Shown here piece by piece: positions 10,792 to 21,204 of a stretch of DNA of 64,000 nucleotides (positions are counted from its first letter, which is position 1; the number at the start of each line of letters is the position of its first letter). The notes under the pieces are model-generated. The model saw nothing but the letters and a program-made list of their open reading frames with translations. It was not told the origin of the DNA and did no database searches. The DNA comes from Berberis thunbergii (taxonomy: Eukaryota; Streptophyta; Magnoliopsida; Ranunculales; Berberidaceae): positions 248,001-312,000 of the forward strand of contig QNQO01005809.1 in assembly GCA_003290165.1 (NCBI GenBank), read 5' to 3'. Both the position numbers and the translations under genes were made by a program.

Positions 10792-11842
10792 TTAGTCTCA
10801 ATGGCAAAATAACAGCTTTAAACAAATTCATTTCCGAATCCTCGGACAAATGTCTAAATTTCTTCAAGATCTTGAAAGGAAACAAGACATTCAAATGGAA
10901 TGAATAATGCGAAAAAGTTTTTAAGGGTTTGAAAACGTACTTGGGGAGTACAAAGCTGTTATCAAAACCAAACACCAGGGAAACACGGTACCTATACTTA
11001 TCTGTATCCGACCACGCGATGAGTTTGGCATTAATATGGGAAGAGAAAGGCACACAAAAACTTGTATATTACATCAGCAAAAGGCTTGTAGATGCAAAGA
11101 ACAACTACCCGGCCTAGGAGAAACTAGCATTCTTCCTGATCATATCTTTGAGAAAGCTACGACCATACTTCCAAGCCTACCCAATCATTGTCATGACCGA
11201 GAAACCATTTCGATCAGTACTACACAAACTCGAGCTATCCGGAAGAATGGTGAAATGGGCAATAGAACTTGGGTAGTTTGACATCAATTATGCCCCCAGA
11301 ACCGCAATAAGAGCCCAAGCATTGGCAAATTTCATTGTCGAATCCACTGGTAGCATCAACCACTAGCCGGAAAGCAACCATGAGAAGGAGCAAACCAAGA
11401 AAAAACCCACGAATGGATCCTCCGTTACGACGGAGCATCCAATGAGGCGGGAAGTGGAGCTGGAATGATCCTATACAATTCGGAAGGCGTAACATTGGAA
11501 AAGGTGATAAAATTCAATTTCAAAGCCTCGAACAACGAAGCTGAATACGAAGCAGTGACAGCCGGGCTACAACTAGCAAAACACTTGGGAATAAAAAAGA
11601 TCAGCATCTTCAGTAACTCCAAATTGGTGGTCAATCAACTAAACAACGAATTCCAAGTCAAAGACGCTCGAATGAAAGCTTACCGCCAAAGGACTGCTAA
11701 GCTAGATAAAGTTTCCAAACTGCGACTTTTTGGCGATGTGCAAGGGCAGAAAGCCAAAAAGATGAGGAGTTGGCGAAGAAAGCATCATGAGCTAAAGAAA
11801 ATGAGAATTTACTCGACACCATGCAGGAAAGTTCCATACTAG
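10792..11842 (+). pseudogene. RT C-terminus, RNase H and archaeal-type RNase H of Tat-1
   Basis: Sequence resumes right after the Tat-2 LTR with the end of RT (SLNGKITALNKFISESSDKC, TFKWNE). RNase H follows at about 10929-11300 (VYYISKRLVDAKNNYP, then LRKLRPYF, LSGRMVKWAIELG). The archaeal-type RNase H is at about 11408-11700 (RYDGASNEAGSGAG, NNEAEYEA). The last catalytic Asp site reads FSNSKLVVNQ, whereas Tat-2 reads FTDSRLVVNQ, so an Asp-to-Asn change has probably inactivated this domain. Stops break the frame at several points. The N-terminal two thirds of RT were lost with the Tat-2 insertion or a linked deletion. Confidence 0.85.
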
Positions 11843-11849
11843 ATAATCA

Positions 11850-12851
11850 AATACAAGAGGAATGCGCCACAGATTAGGAAAACAATTGGATGACCTCGAT
11901 TCTAGCCTATATAACAAATGGGGAACTTCCAACAGATTAAATGGAGGTCCGAAAACTGTGAAACCGAGCAGCATGATATACAATGATCTATGACAAACTC
12001 TATAGGAGGTCCACAACCAGTCCCCTGATAAGATGCCTCTCACCCAACGATGTTGATTATGTACTACGGGAGATCCACCACGGTACATGTGGAAATCACC
12101 TAGAAGGAAGAACGCTAGCCCACAAAGCAATGACTCTGGGATACTATTGGCCCACAATGCAAACGGATGCAAATAAACTTGTTCGCACTTGTGACAAGTG
12201 CCAGATATTTGCCCCATACACTCACATGCTAAGCCATAATCTAATCCCGATGAGCAGCCCCTAGCCATTTGCTCAATGGGGAGTGGACATCGCGGGACCA
12301 CTCCCAGTGGCCAACGGAAAGAAATTTCTCCTTGTAGGAGTAGATTACTTCACTAAGTGGTGGAAATAGAGCCGATAGCAAAAATAGGAGAAGCCCAAGT
12401 AAAAATTTATTTTGAAAAGACATAATATGCATATTCAGAATCGCAAGAGTAATTGTCACCGACAACGAAAAGCAATTCAAAAACAAGGTCAAAGAGTTGT
12501 ACGAAAACTTGAGCATCCAACAACACTTCTCAGTACACACCCATCCACAGGCAAATGGGCAAGTCGAGGTCACCAGCAGAACGATCTTAGAAGCAATCAA
12601 AAGGAGGCTCGAAACATCAAAGGGATTATGGATGACCAAACTGCCTAGCATTCTTTGGGCATACAGAACTCGAACAAAAGAGTCCCCTTTCGCCCTTGCA
12701 TATGGGTCTGTAGCATTAGTACTTGTAGAAGTTGGCATGCCAACATTCAAGATCGAAAATTTTCATCCAGAGGACAATAACGAGGCACTAAGAGTCGGAT
12801 TAGACTACCTCGTGCATAAGACAAATAAGGAAACCTAGATAACACGGTTAT
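11850..12851 (+). pseudogene. Integrase of Tat-1, truncated
   Basis: The frame 11983-12264 holds the zinc-binding domain (IHHGTCGNH, LAHKAMTLGYYWPTMQ, CDKCQIFAPY). The start of the catalytic core follows (WGVDIAGPL, FLLVGVDYFTKW). After a frame change, 12497-12838 holds HPQANGQVEVTSRTILEAIKRR, LPSILWAYRTRTKESPF and VEVGMPTFKIENF. The match ends near 12850 where Athila-1 begins. The C-terminal domain, present in Tat-2 at 5770-5990, is missing and is not found after 40381 either. Integrase was therefore cut by a deletion as well as an insertion. Confidence 0.85.
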
Positions 12852-14185
12852 AAAATGGACAATACCTGGCTTTGGAGAGGTCATCCCTCCTCCTTGCAAC
12901 AACAACCACAACCTCACTCACAATCCAACTAACGCCACATACCATCACCATCATCCCCTTCTCCTTCACAACACCCAGTCACAAACCCCATCTCAACCAA
13001 ATCCTTCATCGCTTCCATCACATTCACGCACACAATCGTCCTCAGTCTCTCCCGTTGACCATCTCTCTCTTGTTTGATCTCTCAACCACACAACTTTAGT
13101 CTCCATCAACAGTCTCCACCATCTGCCCGTCGCCGTCCAGTTTGCTTCCCCCCAATCACCACGATCGCACCTCGTCAGCACTCTGTCCATATCTCTGCCT
13201 GTCCTATCTGATTTCTTTTTCTCACAAATAAGATCACGAGGAAGAAGAAGAGATATAAAACTCTTTTCTTCCAGCTATTTGCACCCCTTCATTCCACTTG
13301 CACCACCACGGACCAGGCGACATCGTTCCTTTTACCCTTTCTCTTATTTTTAGTTTGATAGTTAATTATGTATTGTTATTCAAACATGATTAATATGTCT
13401 AGATAAATGCCCTTTTAGCTAGGGTGGATCAAAGCTTCGAACATGTGATTTATGAATTAATTGAATTTAATCTTCCTTGCTGATTAGTGATTGTGTTTTG
13501 CTTAACTGTTTTATAGAGAATTTATCTGTGTATGTTTATTAAGGTGACCAACTTAGTAAGCATGCTAGGATCTGGAGCTAGAGTATAGGAGTGGTTCAAC
13601 TTATCGTTATAATCATGTACTCATAAGTAGTAAATACCAAGGAACATTGGTAAGGTTAAGTAAAAACAAAGGTTTAGAACAAGATGTTGATCATACTTGT
13701 GATTGCATAGTCAGTGTTTATATTTTTCATAAAACTAATGATCTTGGATTGTTATCTAACTTACGATTCCTGATTAGATAGCATGAAAAATAGTTTGAAA
13801 GCGACGCTTAGTTTAATTCAACGAATTTGGGAAAATAATAAGATTAATGTAGTGTGGTCATGGTTAATCTTGAGCATTGTCGTTCACGAATTAGCAGGTG
13901 ATTATTGAATATTGATTTATGAGCATATGTTTGGTGTGTGGACATAAACCCTTAGCTATTTACTACTCAAGGTTTTATTAGTAATTGTCTTAGTTATTTT
14001 CTTAGTTCAAAATTAGAAAAACCAATTCCCTAGTATTTTCTTATTTAGCTTGTTAGTTAACTTTTAGTTACTCTTAGTAGTAGTTAGTGAGCCCTCTAAT
14101 CCCCAGTCTAGAATGATCAAAACTTATTCTTTACTACGACTACAAAGCAGGGTATTAAGTTGTGTGCTAGTAAAATAGTGCATCA
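12852..14185 (+). repeat. 5' LTR of Athila-1, 5' end missing
   Basis: Homology with other Athila LTRs starts at 'aaaatggacaatacctggctt' (about 200 bp into a full LTR) and ends at 'tagtgcatca' (14185). It contains the conserved 'tagtaagcatgctaggatctgg' and 'gttgtgtgctagtaaaatag' blocks. It is most like the LTR at 39204-40380. Confidence 0.8.
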
Positions 14186-14190
14186 AGTTT

Positions 14191-14208
14191 TGGCGCCGTT
14201 GTCAAGGA
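14191..14208 (+). other. Primer-binding site of Athila-1
   Basis: The sequence tggcgccgttgtcaagga follows the LTR end after five bases. It is a slightly mutated form of the Athila PBS, which complements the 3' end of plant tRNA-Asp (…CCCCGGCAACGGCG plus CCA). Confidence 0.75.
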
Positions 14209-14426
14209 TTAGAGGGTTTGCTAACTAATACTCAGAGTAACTAAAAGATAACTAACAAGCTATATAAGAAAATATTGGGAATTGGTTTTTCTAATTTTGA
14301 ACTAAGAAAATAACTACGACGGTTACTAATAAAAACTTGAGTAGTAGATGATGAGGAATTAGCTAAGGGTTTATTAAAAAAAAATTATTGATTTTTTCTT
14401 TTTGTCTTTATCTCAGGTACTAGTTC

Positions 14427-15535
14427 ATGCGCAATAGGAGATTCGGTGAGAACTTATTAGAGTACGATTCAGAGCTAGAAAAAACATTTAGAAGATGAAG
14501 ATAAACAAAATAGTCACAAACATCTAGCTCTGAATCTGAATCAGAAGAGCTCGACATGGCAGACAATAGGTCTATTAAGGAACTTTCGGCATCCACCTTG
14601 AACAATGTCGCACCCCTGTTCAATCAGTATCCAACAGCGGCGCAGGGCAAGACAAAGTCATTCAAGCTGAATCCAGCCTACTTCACCATATTCCAAAGTA
14701 TCGTGGTCATTCTATGGAGGATCCAAATAAGCATTTAAAGAAAATTGAAGTTGTATGCTCCAGTATGAAGCTAATTACCGTGGATGAGAACATCCCGAAG
14801 CTAAGAGAATTTCCCTTTTCTCTGGCTAATAAAGCTAAGGATTGGCTCTTTGAACTACCTTCAGAAACAATATATTCTTGGGATAACATGAAGGAGTTTC
14901 TAGAAAAATTCTTCCCAACTTAAAAAATCATCTTGTTGAGGAAGAAAATTAGTGGTATCTAGCAGGGTTCAGGAAAATCATATCCATCATACTATGAGTG
15001 CTTCAACTCTCATAGCATCATGTCTGTAGCATCAGATGAAGGAGGAGTTCCTGATTCAATACTTTTATGAGGGATTGTTTCCTCTTGAATGAAAAATATT
15101 AGATGCATTGGCAGGAGGATCTTTGGTTGATAAAACTCTAACAGCAGCGAAGAGTTTGATTGCAAACCAAGCCTTAAACGCCCAACAATATGAAGGAATT
15201 GGAGAGCTTTCACGCCAAGTTCATGAGGTAAGTACTAATTCTACTTTGGAAGTTCAAATGGTTAATCTTATTTCACTTGTGACTCAGGCTTTGGGGAAGC
15301 CGAATGTGCTAGGAGTTGCCCAAGTTTGTGGCGTATGTACCATGCCAAGACATCCATCTGATCAATGCCCCTAGCTGATTGAGAATAGTGGTTGGGAGAA
15401 TGTTAATGCAATAGGTTTTCAGGGGAAAAATTGACTTAGGAATAACCCTTATTCTGGCACTTACAATGAAGGTTGGAGAAATCATCCCATCTTTGGATGG
15501 AGAAATTCAGAACAACTTCAACAATAAACTTTGAA
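14427..15535 (+). pseudogene. gag of Athila-1, broken
   Basis: The start MRNRRFGENLLEYDSE at 14427 matches the Athila-2 gag start at 23039. It reaches a stop after TFRR. Later pieces include SIKELSASTLNN (14556 on), EDPNKHLKK to FLEKFF (14714-14923, the Gag core) and SLVDKTLTAAKSLIANQALNAQQYE to a C-x2-C-x4-H-x4-C zinc knuckle (15108-15374, CGVCTMPRHPSDQC). Stops and frame changes separate these pieces. Athila-2 (25566-26537) shows how the region looks when the frame is open. Confidence 0.85.
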
Positions 15536-15911
15536 TTGGTCACATCTTGTTTCTTCCAAAGACCACCAAAACCACCTCAGCACAATCCATGTATGTCCCT
15601 TAATTATGATGAGATTTTGAAATCGTTAACTATTTCTTAGATTTTAAACTACAGATGTGACAGATAGCTGAGTTTATGAGAAAATTTGCAAGCAAGGAAA
15701 AATTTCTACTTCTACCATTCCAAATCTGAAAGGCGGGTTTGAAACCGCAAAACCAATTACATTGAGGAGTGGTAGGCAAATTGAAAATGAGCCAATAGTC
15801 ACCAAACAGAGCCGAAATAGGGAAGCTGAGTTACAAGAGGATGATCCAGTCAATGTTGAGACACCAAAGCCCCAAGTTAAGAAGGTGAGCTTTCCAAGTT
15901 CAGTTTCTGCT

Positions 15912-16901
15912 AGGGGTGGGCATTTAGGACCGAACCGACAACCTGACCGATCGAGTCGGTCCGGATCGGTTTTAATTAATTATAAAAGTTTCGATTCTAA
16001 AAGCTCGACCCGGCCCGAAGTTTCCTTGTTCGGGCCTCGGTTTCCATTTCTGAAGCCCGTCGGGTAACCGGCCCAGCCCGACTAGTATTAAAGAATTATA
16101 AGAAATTCTTTAAATATCTCAGAGAACAAAAACTATGGAGAGAGCAGGGAGACGAGAGGTGTTCTGATGGTGTTAGATGATGCTGATGGTGTTCTGAGCT
16201 GATGGTGTTCTGAATCAGAACTTTTGATGGTGTTCGATGGTGTTCTGAGCTGATGGTGTTCTGAATCAGAACTTCTGATGGCAGGTAGATTCAGGTTCCA
16301 AGCATCATGAAGGCAGGTAGATTACTTATTCAGATAGCAGGGAGATTCACTGTCCAGTTAGAGACTTTAGCCGTTAAGGAGCCAGAAGATTGCAGCATCA
16401 TGAAGGCAATAGTATTGTAATAAGAGCAATTTTGCTTTTGTTAAGTTTACCCTTGCTTCTTTTCTTTCATGAGGACAAATTTTGTGAAGAAAATGATACC
16501 ACATATTTTTAGAACTTGCATTTGTTGATGCATATGAGATCAGGCTAACAAGGCCCTTTTGCTGATGATGCTGAATCAGAACTTCTGATGGTGTTCGATG
16601 TTGATGCTGATGATGCGATGGAGATTTCGATGATGCTGATGGAGATTTCGATGCTGATGGAGAGATTTCTATGTTGATGATGAGATTTCGATGCTGATGG
16701 TGTTTGATGCTGATGGAGATCCCAGCTTTCTTACATCTGAACCGAGATCGGCCCAACCCGACCCGAGAATTCGGTTAACTTAGATCCGGTTAACCGACCT
16801 TATTCTGTTCGGTCTCGGTTTTCAATTTTCAGTTTTAAAAAATTGAGTCCAAGCTTCAATTTTTGGTTTTTCAGGCCGGTTACCTGGACTTGCCCAGCCC
16901 T
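15912..16901 (+). mobile_element. Non-autonomous DNA transposon (Mutator-type target duplication)
   Basis: This 990-bp insertion lies between gag and protease of Athila-1. Its ends are AGGGGTGGGCA and TGCCCAGCCCT (inverted repeats with one mismatch). It is flanked by 10-bp direct repeats agtttctgct (15902-15911) and agtttttgct (16902-16911), with one mismatch. Athila-2 has the empty site near 26940 ('cagtttctgctaatctt'), which confirms the insertion. A 9-11-bp duplication points to a Mutator-like element. The interior has no transposase. It starts and ends with CGGTT/GGCC-rich sequence and carries an internal array of 'gatggtgttctgaatcagaac' and 'gatgctgatggagatttc' units (about 16150-16730). 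No strand is meaningful. Confidence 0.85.
16150..16730. repeat. Degenerate tandem array inside the DNA transposon
   Basis: Short units built on 'ctgatggtgttctgaatcag' recur at 16195-16280 and 16560-16600, and 'gatgctgatggagatttcgatg' variants recur at 16600-16720. The repeats are imperfect and interleaved. A 129-codon frame on the minus strand here is a by-product of the repeats. Confidence 0.7.
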
Positions 16902-17042
16902 AGTTTTTGCTAATCTTTCTCCACCTTTTCCGCCTTTCCCACGCAGGTTTGCCCAGACTAAGAAAAATGAACAGGATAAGGAAATTTTGGAAACCTTTCG
17001 GAAAGTCTAGGTCATGTTCCGATTTTTTATGCTATTAAGAAA

Positions 17043-18026
17043 GTGCCTAAGTATGCAAAATTTTTTAAGGAGCGTTGCACAACAAAGAAACGACTTCAAG
17101 ACAGAGAAATAGTTAAGGTTAGCGAGAATGTATATGCAATTCTTCAAAGGAAATTGTCGCCGAAGTGTAAGGATCTGGGAAGTTTCACTATCCCTTGTGT
17201 TATCGATAATACTAAAATTGAAGATGCAATATTAGGCTTAAGTGCTTCAATTAATGTTATGTCGTATTCTGTTAATTCCTCTATAAATCTTGGGGAGCTA
17301 AAAAATGATGGTGTTATTATTCAATTGGCTGAACGTTCTAATGCATATCCTCAAGGTTTGTTGGAAGATGTGTTGGTGCAGATGAACCATTTGATTTTCC
17401 AAGCAGATTTCTTTGTGCTTGAGATTGAATATTCGACATTTTCAGCACCTTTGCCTCTTCTTTTAGGGTGCCCCTTCATGAAAACTGCATGGACAAATAT
17501 TGATGTGTATGCGGGGAAATTGACCATGAAATTTGATGGTGATGTGATTGGCTTCAACATCTTTGAAGCCATGAAGTATCCTGTTGATGATCATTCTTGT
17601 TTTTCTATTGACGTGGTTGATATTTTGTCCCAGGAATTTCTTGACATCGTGAACGAGAATGAACTTGAAATCACCATTGCTACTGCTGTCGGATATGAGA
17701 GAAATGGAGTTCTTTGTGACAATAAAAAGCTCTCAGCCGATAAAATGAGGGAGGATATTATTGAGATTGTTGCGGCCTTGGACTCAATGCCACGAATTGT
17801 TAGTGAGTTACCTCCCCCAATTATTATTCCCTCATTTACTAATAAACTTTTACCTTCTATGATTCAAGCACCTATACTTGAGCTTAAACCGTTATCAGAT
17901 CACTTGAAGTACGCGTATTTGGGATATGGTGAGACATTGCATGTCATCATATCATCATCACTCACAATTTTAGAAGAGGAAAAGCTTATTCGAGTTCTGA
18001 ATGAGTACAAGACTACAATTGGGTAG
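17043..18026 (+). CDS. Athila-1 protease-region ORF (active site altered)
   Basis: This is an open frame of 327 codons within the Athila-1 polyprotein region; the start chosen is only the first ATG. Residues 48-180 match the retropepsin-like protease of Athila elements: FTIPCVIDN, then the active-site region ILGLSASINVM, GELKNDGVIIQLAERSNAYPQGLLEDVLVQ, FVLEIE and PLLLGCPFMKTAWTNID. The expected DLGAS reads G65-L-S-A-S, so the catalytic Asp is replaced by Gly. Residues after about 250 (PPPIIIPSF, LELKPLSDHLKYAYLG, LTILEEEKLIRVL) are the linker before RT. The frame is open but the enzyme should be inactive. Athila-2 27272-28114 is the sister copy. Confidence 0.8.
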   Translation: MPKYAKFFKERCTTKKRLQDREIVKVSENVYAILQRKLSPKCKDLGSFTIPCVIDNTKIEDAILGLSASINVMSYSVNSSINLGELKNDGVIIQLAERSNAYPQGLLEDVLVQMNHLIFQADFFVLEIEYSTFSAPLPLLLGCPFMKTAWTNIDVYAGKLTMKFDGDVIGFNIFEAMKYPVDDHSCFSIDVVDILSQEFLDIVNENELEITIATAVGYERNGVLCDNKKLSADKMREDIIEIVAALDSMPRIVSELPPPIIIPSFTNKLLPSMIQAPILELKPLSDHLKYAYLGYGETLHVIISSSLTILEEEKLIRVLNEYKTTIG

Positions 18027-19430
18027 ATATTGGCTAACATTAAGGGTATTAGCCCGACTACTTGTATGCATTGTATACTTCTTAAGGAATGGGCATGACC
18101 TACTAGAGAAGCTCAACGCTGCCTAAACCCTCTATGATGGAAGTCGTGAAGAAAAAAATCATTGAACTCCTTGATTGTGGCATGATCTACCTTATTTCAG
18201 ATAGCAAATGGGTTTCACCAATGAAAGTAGTACCAAAGAAGTCTGGCATAACTGTGGTAAAGAACGAGGAAAACTAGTTGGTTCCCACGCGAATGCAAAC
18301 TGGGTGGCGGGTTTGTATTGACTATAAAAAGCTTAATGCAACTACTAGGAAATATCATTTTTCTCTTCCCTTTATTGATCAATTGCTTGAAAGGAAGTCG
18401 GTCGTGTTTTTCATTGTTTTATTGATGGTTATTAAGGATATAATCAAATTGTCATCGCCCCAGATGATCAAGAAAAGACAACTTTTGCATGTCCATTTGG
18501 AATTTTCGCATATAAAAGAATGCCATTGGATTTGTGTAATGCCCCAGCTACCTTCCAGAGATGCATGGTAAGTATATTTTCAAATTTTATTGAACAAATC
18601 ATTGTGGTTTTATGGATGAGTTTAGTGTTTTCGATGATTCTTTTGACCATTGTCTGAATAATCTTGCCTTGATTCTGAAGCGACGCATTGACACATTGTG
18701 TTTAAATTGGGAAAAATGTCACTTTATGGTTAATCAAGGTATTCTTTTAGGCCATGTGGTTTCAGCTAGGGGTATTGAGGTTGATAAAGCTAAAATAGAT
18801 CTTGTATGTTAATTACCCTCTCCTACTTCAGTGAGAGAGCTTCGTTCTTTTTGGACATGCAGGATTCTCTCTGCGATTTCAAAGATTTTTGGATCCCTAT
18901 GTCGACTCCTACAAAAAGATGTGTCATTTGAGTTCAATGATGATATCATAAAACGTTTGACAAGCTTAAGGAGTTCTTGACATTAGCACATATCATTCAC
19001 CAGATTTGAGTATTCCATTTGAGCTTATGTATGACGCATCAGATTATGCCTTAGCAGCATTTCTTGGCCAACGGAGGGACAAACGTCTCCACGTCATCTA
19101 CTATGCCTCCCGAACTTTGAATGATGCTCAATTGAATTATTCCACGACTGAAAAATAACTTTTAGTTGTTGTATTTGCTTTAGATAAATTTCGGTCTTAT
19201 TTAATTGGAACTAAAGTTATGATTTTCTCTGATCATGCAGTTTTTAAATACTTGCTTTACGAAGAAATAGGCGAAACCGAGACTTATACGGTGGATGTTT
19301 CTTCTTCAAGAGTTTGATGTGGAGATCAGGGATAAGAAAGGGAGTGAAAATGTTGTGGCTGACCACTTGAGCTGCCTGATGCGCAATGAGGAGCCATTGT
19401 CGATTCTTGAGACTTTTCCTGATGGGCAAC
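18027..19430 (+). pseudogene. Reverse transcriptase and RNase H of Athila-1, broken
   Basis: RT blocks appear in several frames: WVSPMKVVPKKSG near 18210, GWRVCIDYKKLNATTRK (18278 on), then APDDQEKTTFACPFG and MPFGLCNAPATFQRCM in a shifted frame, and the catalytic block FMDEFSVFDDSF at 18609-18644. Athila RTs normally have FMDD, so the second catalytic Asp is Glu here. WEKCHFMVNQGILLGHVVSARGIEVDKAKID follows in two overlapping motif blocks. RNase H at about 19000-19260 shows MYDASDYALAAFLGQ, YYASRTLNDAQLNYSTTEK and FRSYLIGTKVMIFSDH. Stops at several sites, including one right after STTEK, end any product. Confidence 0.85.
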
Positions 19431-19559
19431 TATTTTTTGTCTAGGTAAGTGAACCATGGTATGCTGATATTGTGAATTTCCTTGTATCCAAACAAATTTC
19501 GAACACCTTGACTCAGAGTTCTGAAATATGAACTCAAGAAAGTAGCAAGACAGTTTGTA

Positions 19560-20740
19560 TGGGATGATCCCTATTTGTGGAAGCATTGTGCCGATCAATT
19601 GATTAGGTGAGTGGTCAATTTTGAATTTAATTCGATATTGACATATTGTCATTCTTATGCTTGTGAGGGACATTTTGTAACTCAAATAACAACTCGTAAG
19701 GTCTTAGAGAGTGGATTTTATTGGCCCACTTTATTTAAGGATGCTAGATCATTTTGCATGACTTGTGACCGATGTCCAAGAACAGGTAACTTAGGCCCTA
19801 GGGATTAAATGCCGCAATATCCTATATATAATGTGGAAAGTTTTGATGTATGGGGTATTGATTTTATGGGTCCATTTCCTTATTCTAATGGTTTCATTTA
19901 TGTATTGCTTCTTGTTGATTATGTTTCAAAGTGAGTGAAGCAAAAGCCACTCGTACTGATGATTCCAAAGTTGTTGTAGAGTTTATTCGTTCTAACATTT
20001 TTGCAAGGTTTGGAATGCCGTGAGTGATTATAAATGATGGAGGTTCCCACTTTTGCAACCATACAATTGAAGCTTTGCTTAAGAAATTTCGACACCTTAT
20101 CATCCCCAGACAAGTGGACAAGCCGAAGTTTCAAATCCCGAAATCAAGAGAATCCTTGAAAAGACAATAAAGTCCACTAGCAAAGAAAGGAGTATGCGGC
20201 TTGATGATGCTATATGGGCATACAGGACAACAAATAAGACACCTATAGGAATGTCTCCCTTTCGGATTGTATATGGGAAACCGTGTCATCTACTGGTTGA
20301 GTTAGAACATAGGGCGCATTGGGCAATTAAGACTTTCAATATGAACACTGATGATACTGGCCTTCATAGGAAATTGCAGCTGAACGAGCTTGAAAAGATT
20401 CAGAATGGAACATATGAGAGTGCCTGCATTTATAAGGAGAAAATCAAAGCTTTTCATGATCACATAATCCGTGGAAAGACTTTTGTTGTGAGCCAGAAAA
20501 TCTTACTTTTCTAGTCACGTTTTAAACTTTTTCATTGTAAGTTATGTTCTAGATGGGTTGGTCATTTCATTATTACTAATGTTTTCCTCATGGTGCTATA
20601 CAAGTGAAGAGTATCACATCTGGTAAGGAGTTCAAGATGAATGGGCATCGACCTAAGCCCTATTATGAGTTATTTGTGGAGCTTAACGTAGAGGACATAT
20701 CACTCCATGTTCCCACTTATTCTGAAGATTAATTGGAGAT
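19560..20740 (+). pseudogene. Integrase of Athila-1, broken
   Basis: The zinc-binding region is in the frame 19611-19808 (SYACEGHF, TRKVLESGFYWPTLFKDA, CMTCDRC). The core start is [15 protein letters not shown] and [10 protein letters not shown] at about 19850-19930. The core end is frame-shifted near 20090-20230 ([16 protein letters not shown], then [20 protein letters not shown] at 20203 on). The C-terminal domain runs to about 20735 with a tail ending SLHVPTYSED before a stop. Athila-2 ends with a nearly identical tail. No env-like ORF follows. Confidence 0.85.
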
Positions 20741-21204
20741 ATCGTCAAGCTGCATGACATTAAAACAAGCCTTCTTGGGAGGCAACCTAATTAGATTTGC
20801 TTTCTCTATCCCCTTATTTCATTATCATTATTTTTGGTTTTGTTTCTTAGTAATTTATTTTTCCTATTTTAAATCTTTCATTACATGTACGATAATCTTA
20901 CAACATTGAGGACAATTTTAGGTTTAACTGTGGGGGGAACAACGTTGTTTTTGTTTTGATTTTTTTTTTTAAAAAAAATGTCAGTTGATTAAAAAAAAAT
21001 ATTGTTTTGTTTTCTTTGTTGGTATTAGCATCAACGAAAATAAAATCATATTTGTTTTGAGTCTTAGGATACTTTCTAACACAATGATGAGATTTGGTTT
21101 TTAATTGCATGACTTTAAGGTGATTTATAAACATGATTTAAGGTCTAATATTATTATTTGGTTAATGCTTATTCATGGTTATCATATGAAAATTCACATG
21201 TAAT
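20741..21204 (+). other. Athila-1 3' untranslated region with an internal polypurine-like tract
   Basis: This is non-coding sequence between integrase and the Athila-2 insertion. It contains 'ttgaggacaattttaggttt' followed by 'aactgtggggggaac' at 20928-20940, a polypurine-like tract. A closely similar tract occurs in Athila-2 (28295-28314). Low-complexity T and A runs follow (20950-21020). It stops at 'cacatgtaat' where the Athila-2 LTR starts. Confidence 0.7.

Noticed and set aside
16367..16756. 129-codon minus-strand frame
   Set aside because: It is produced by the tandem repeat array inside the DNA transposon (Ser/His/Gln-rich repeats) and has no family match.
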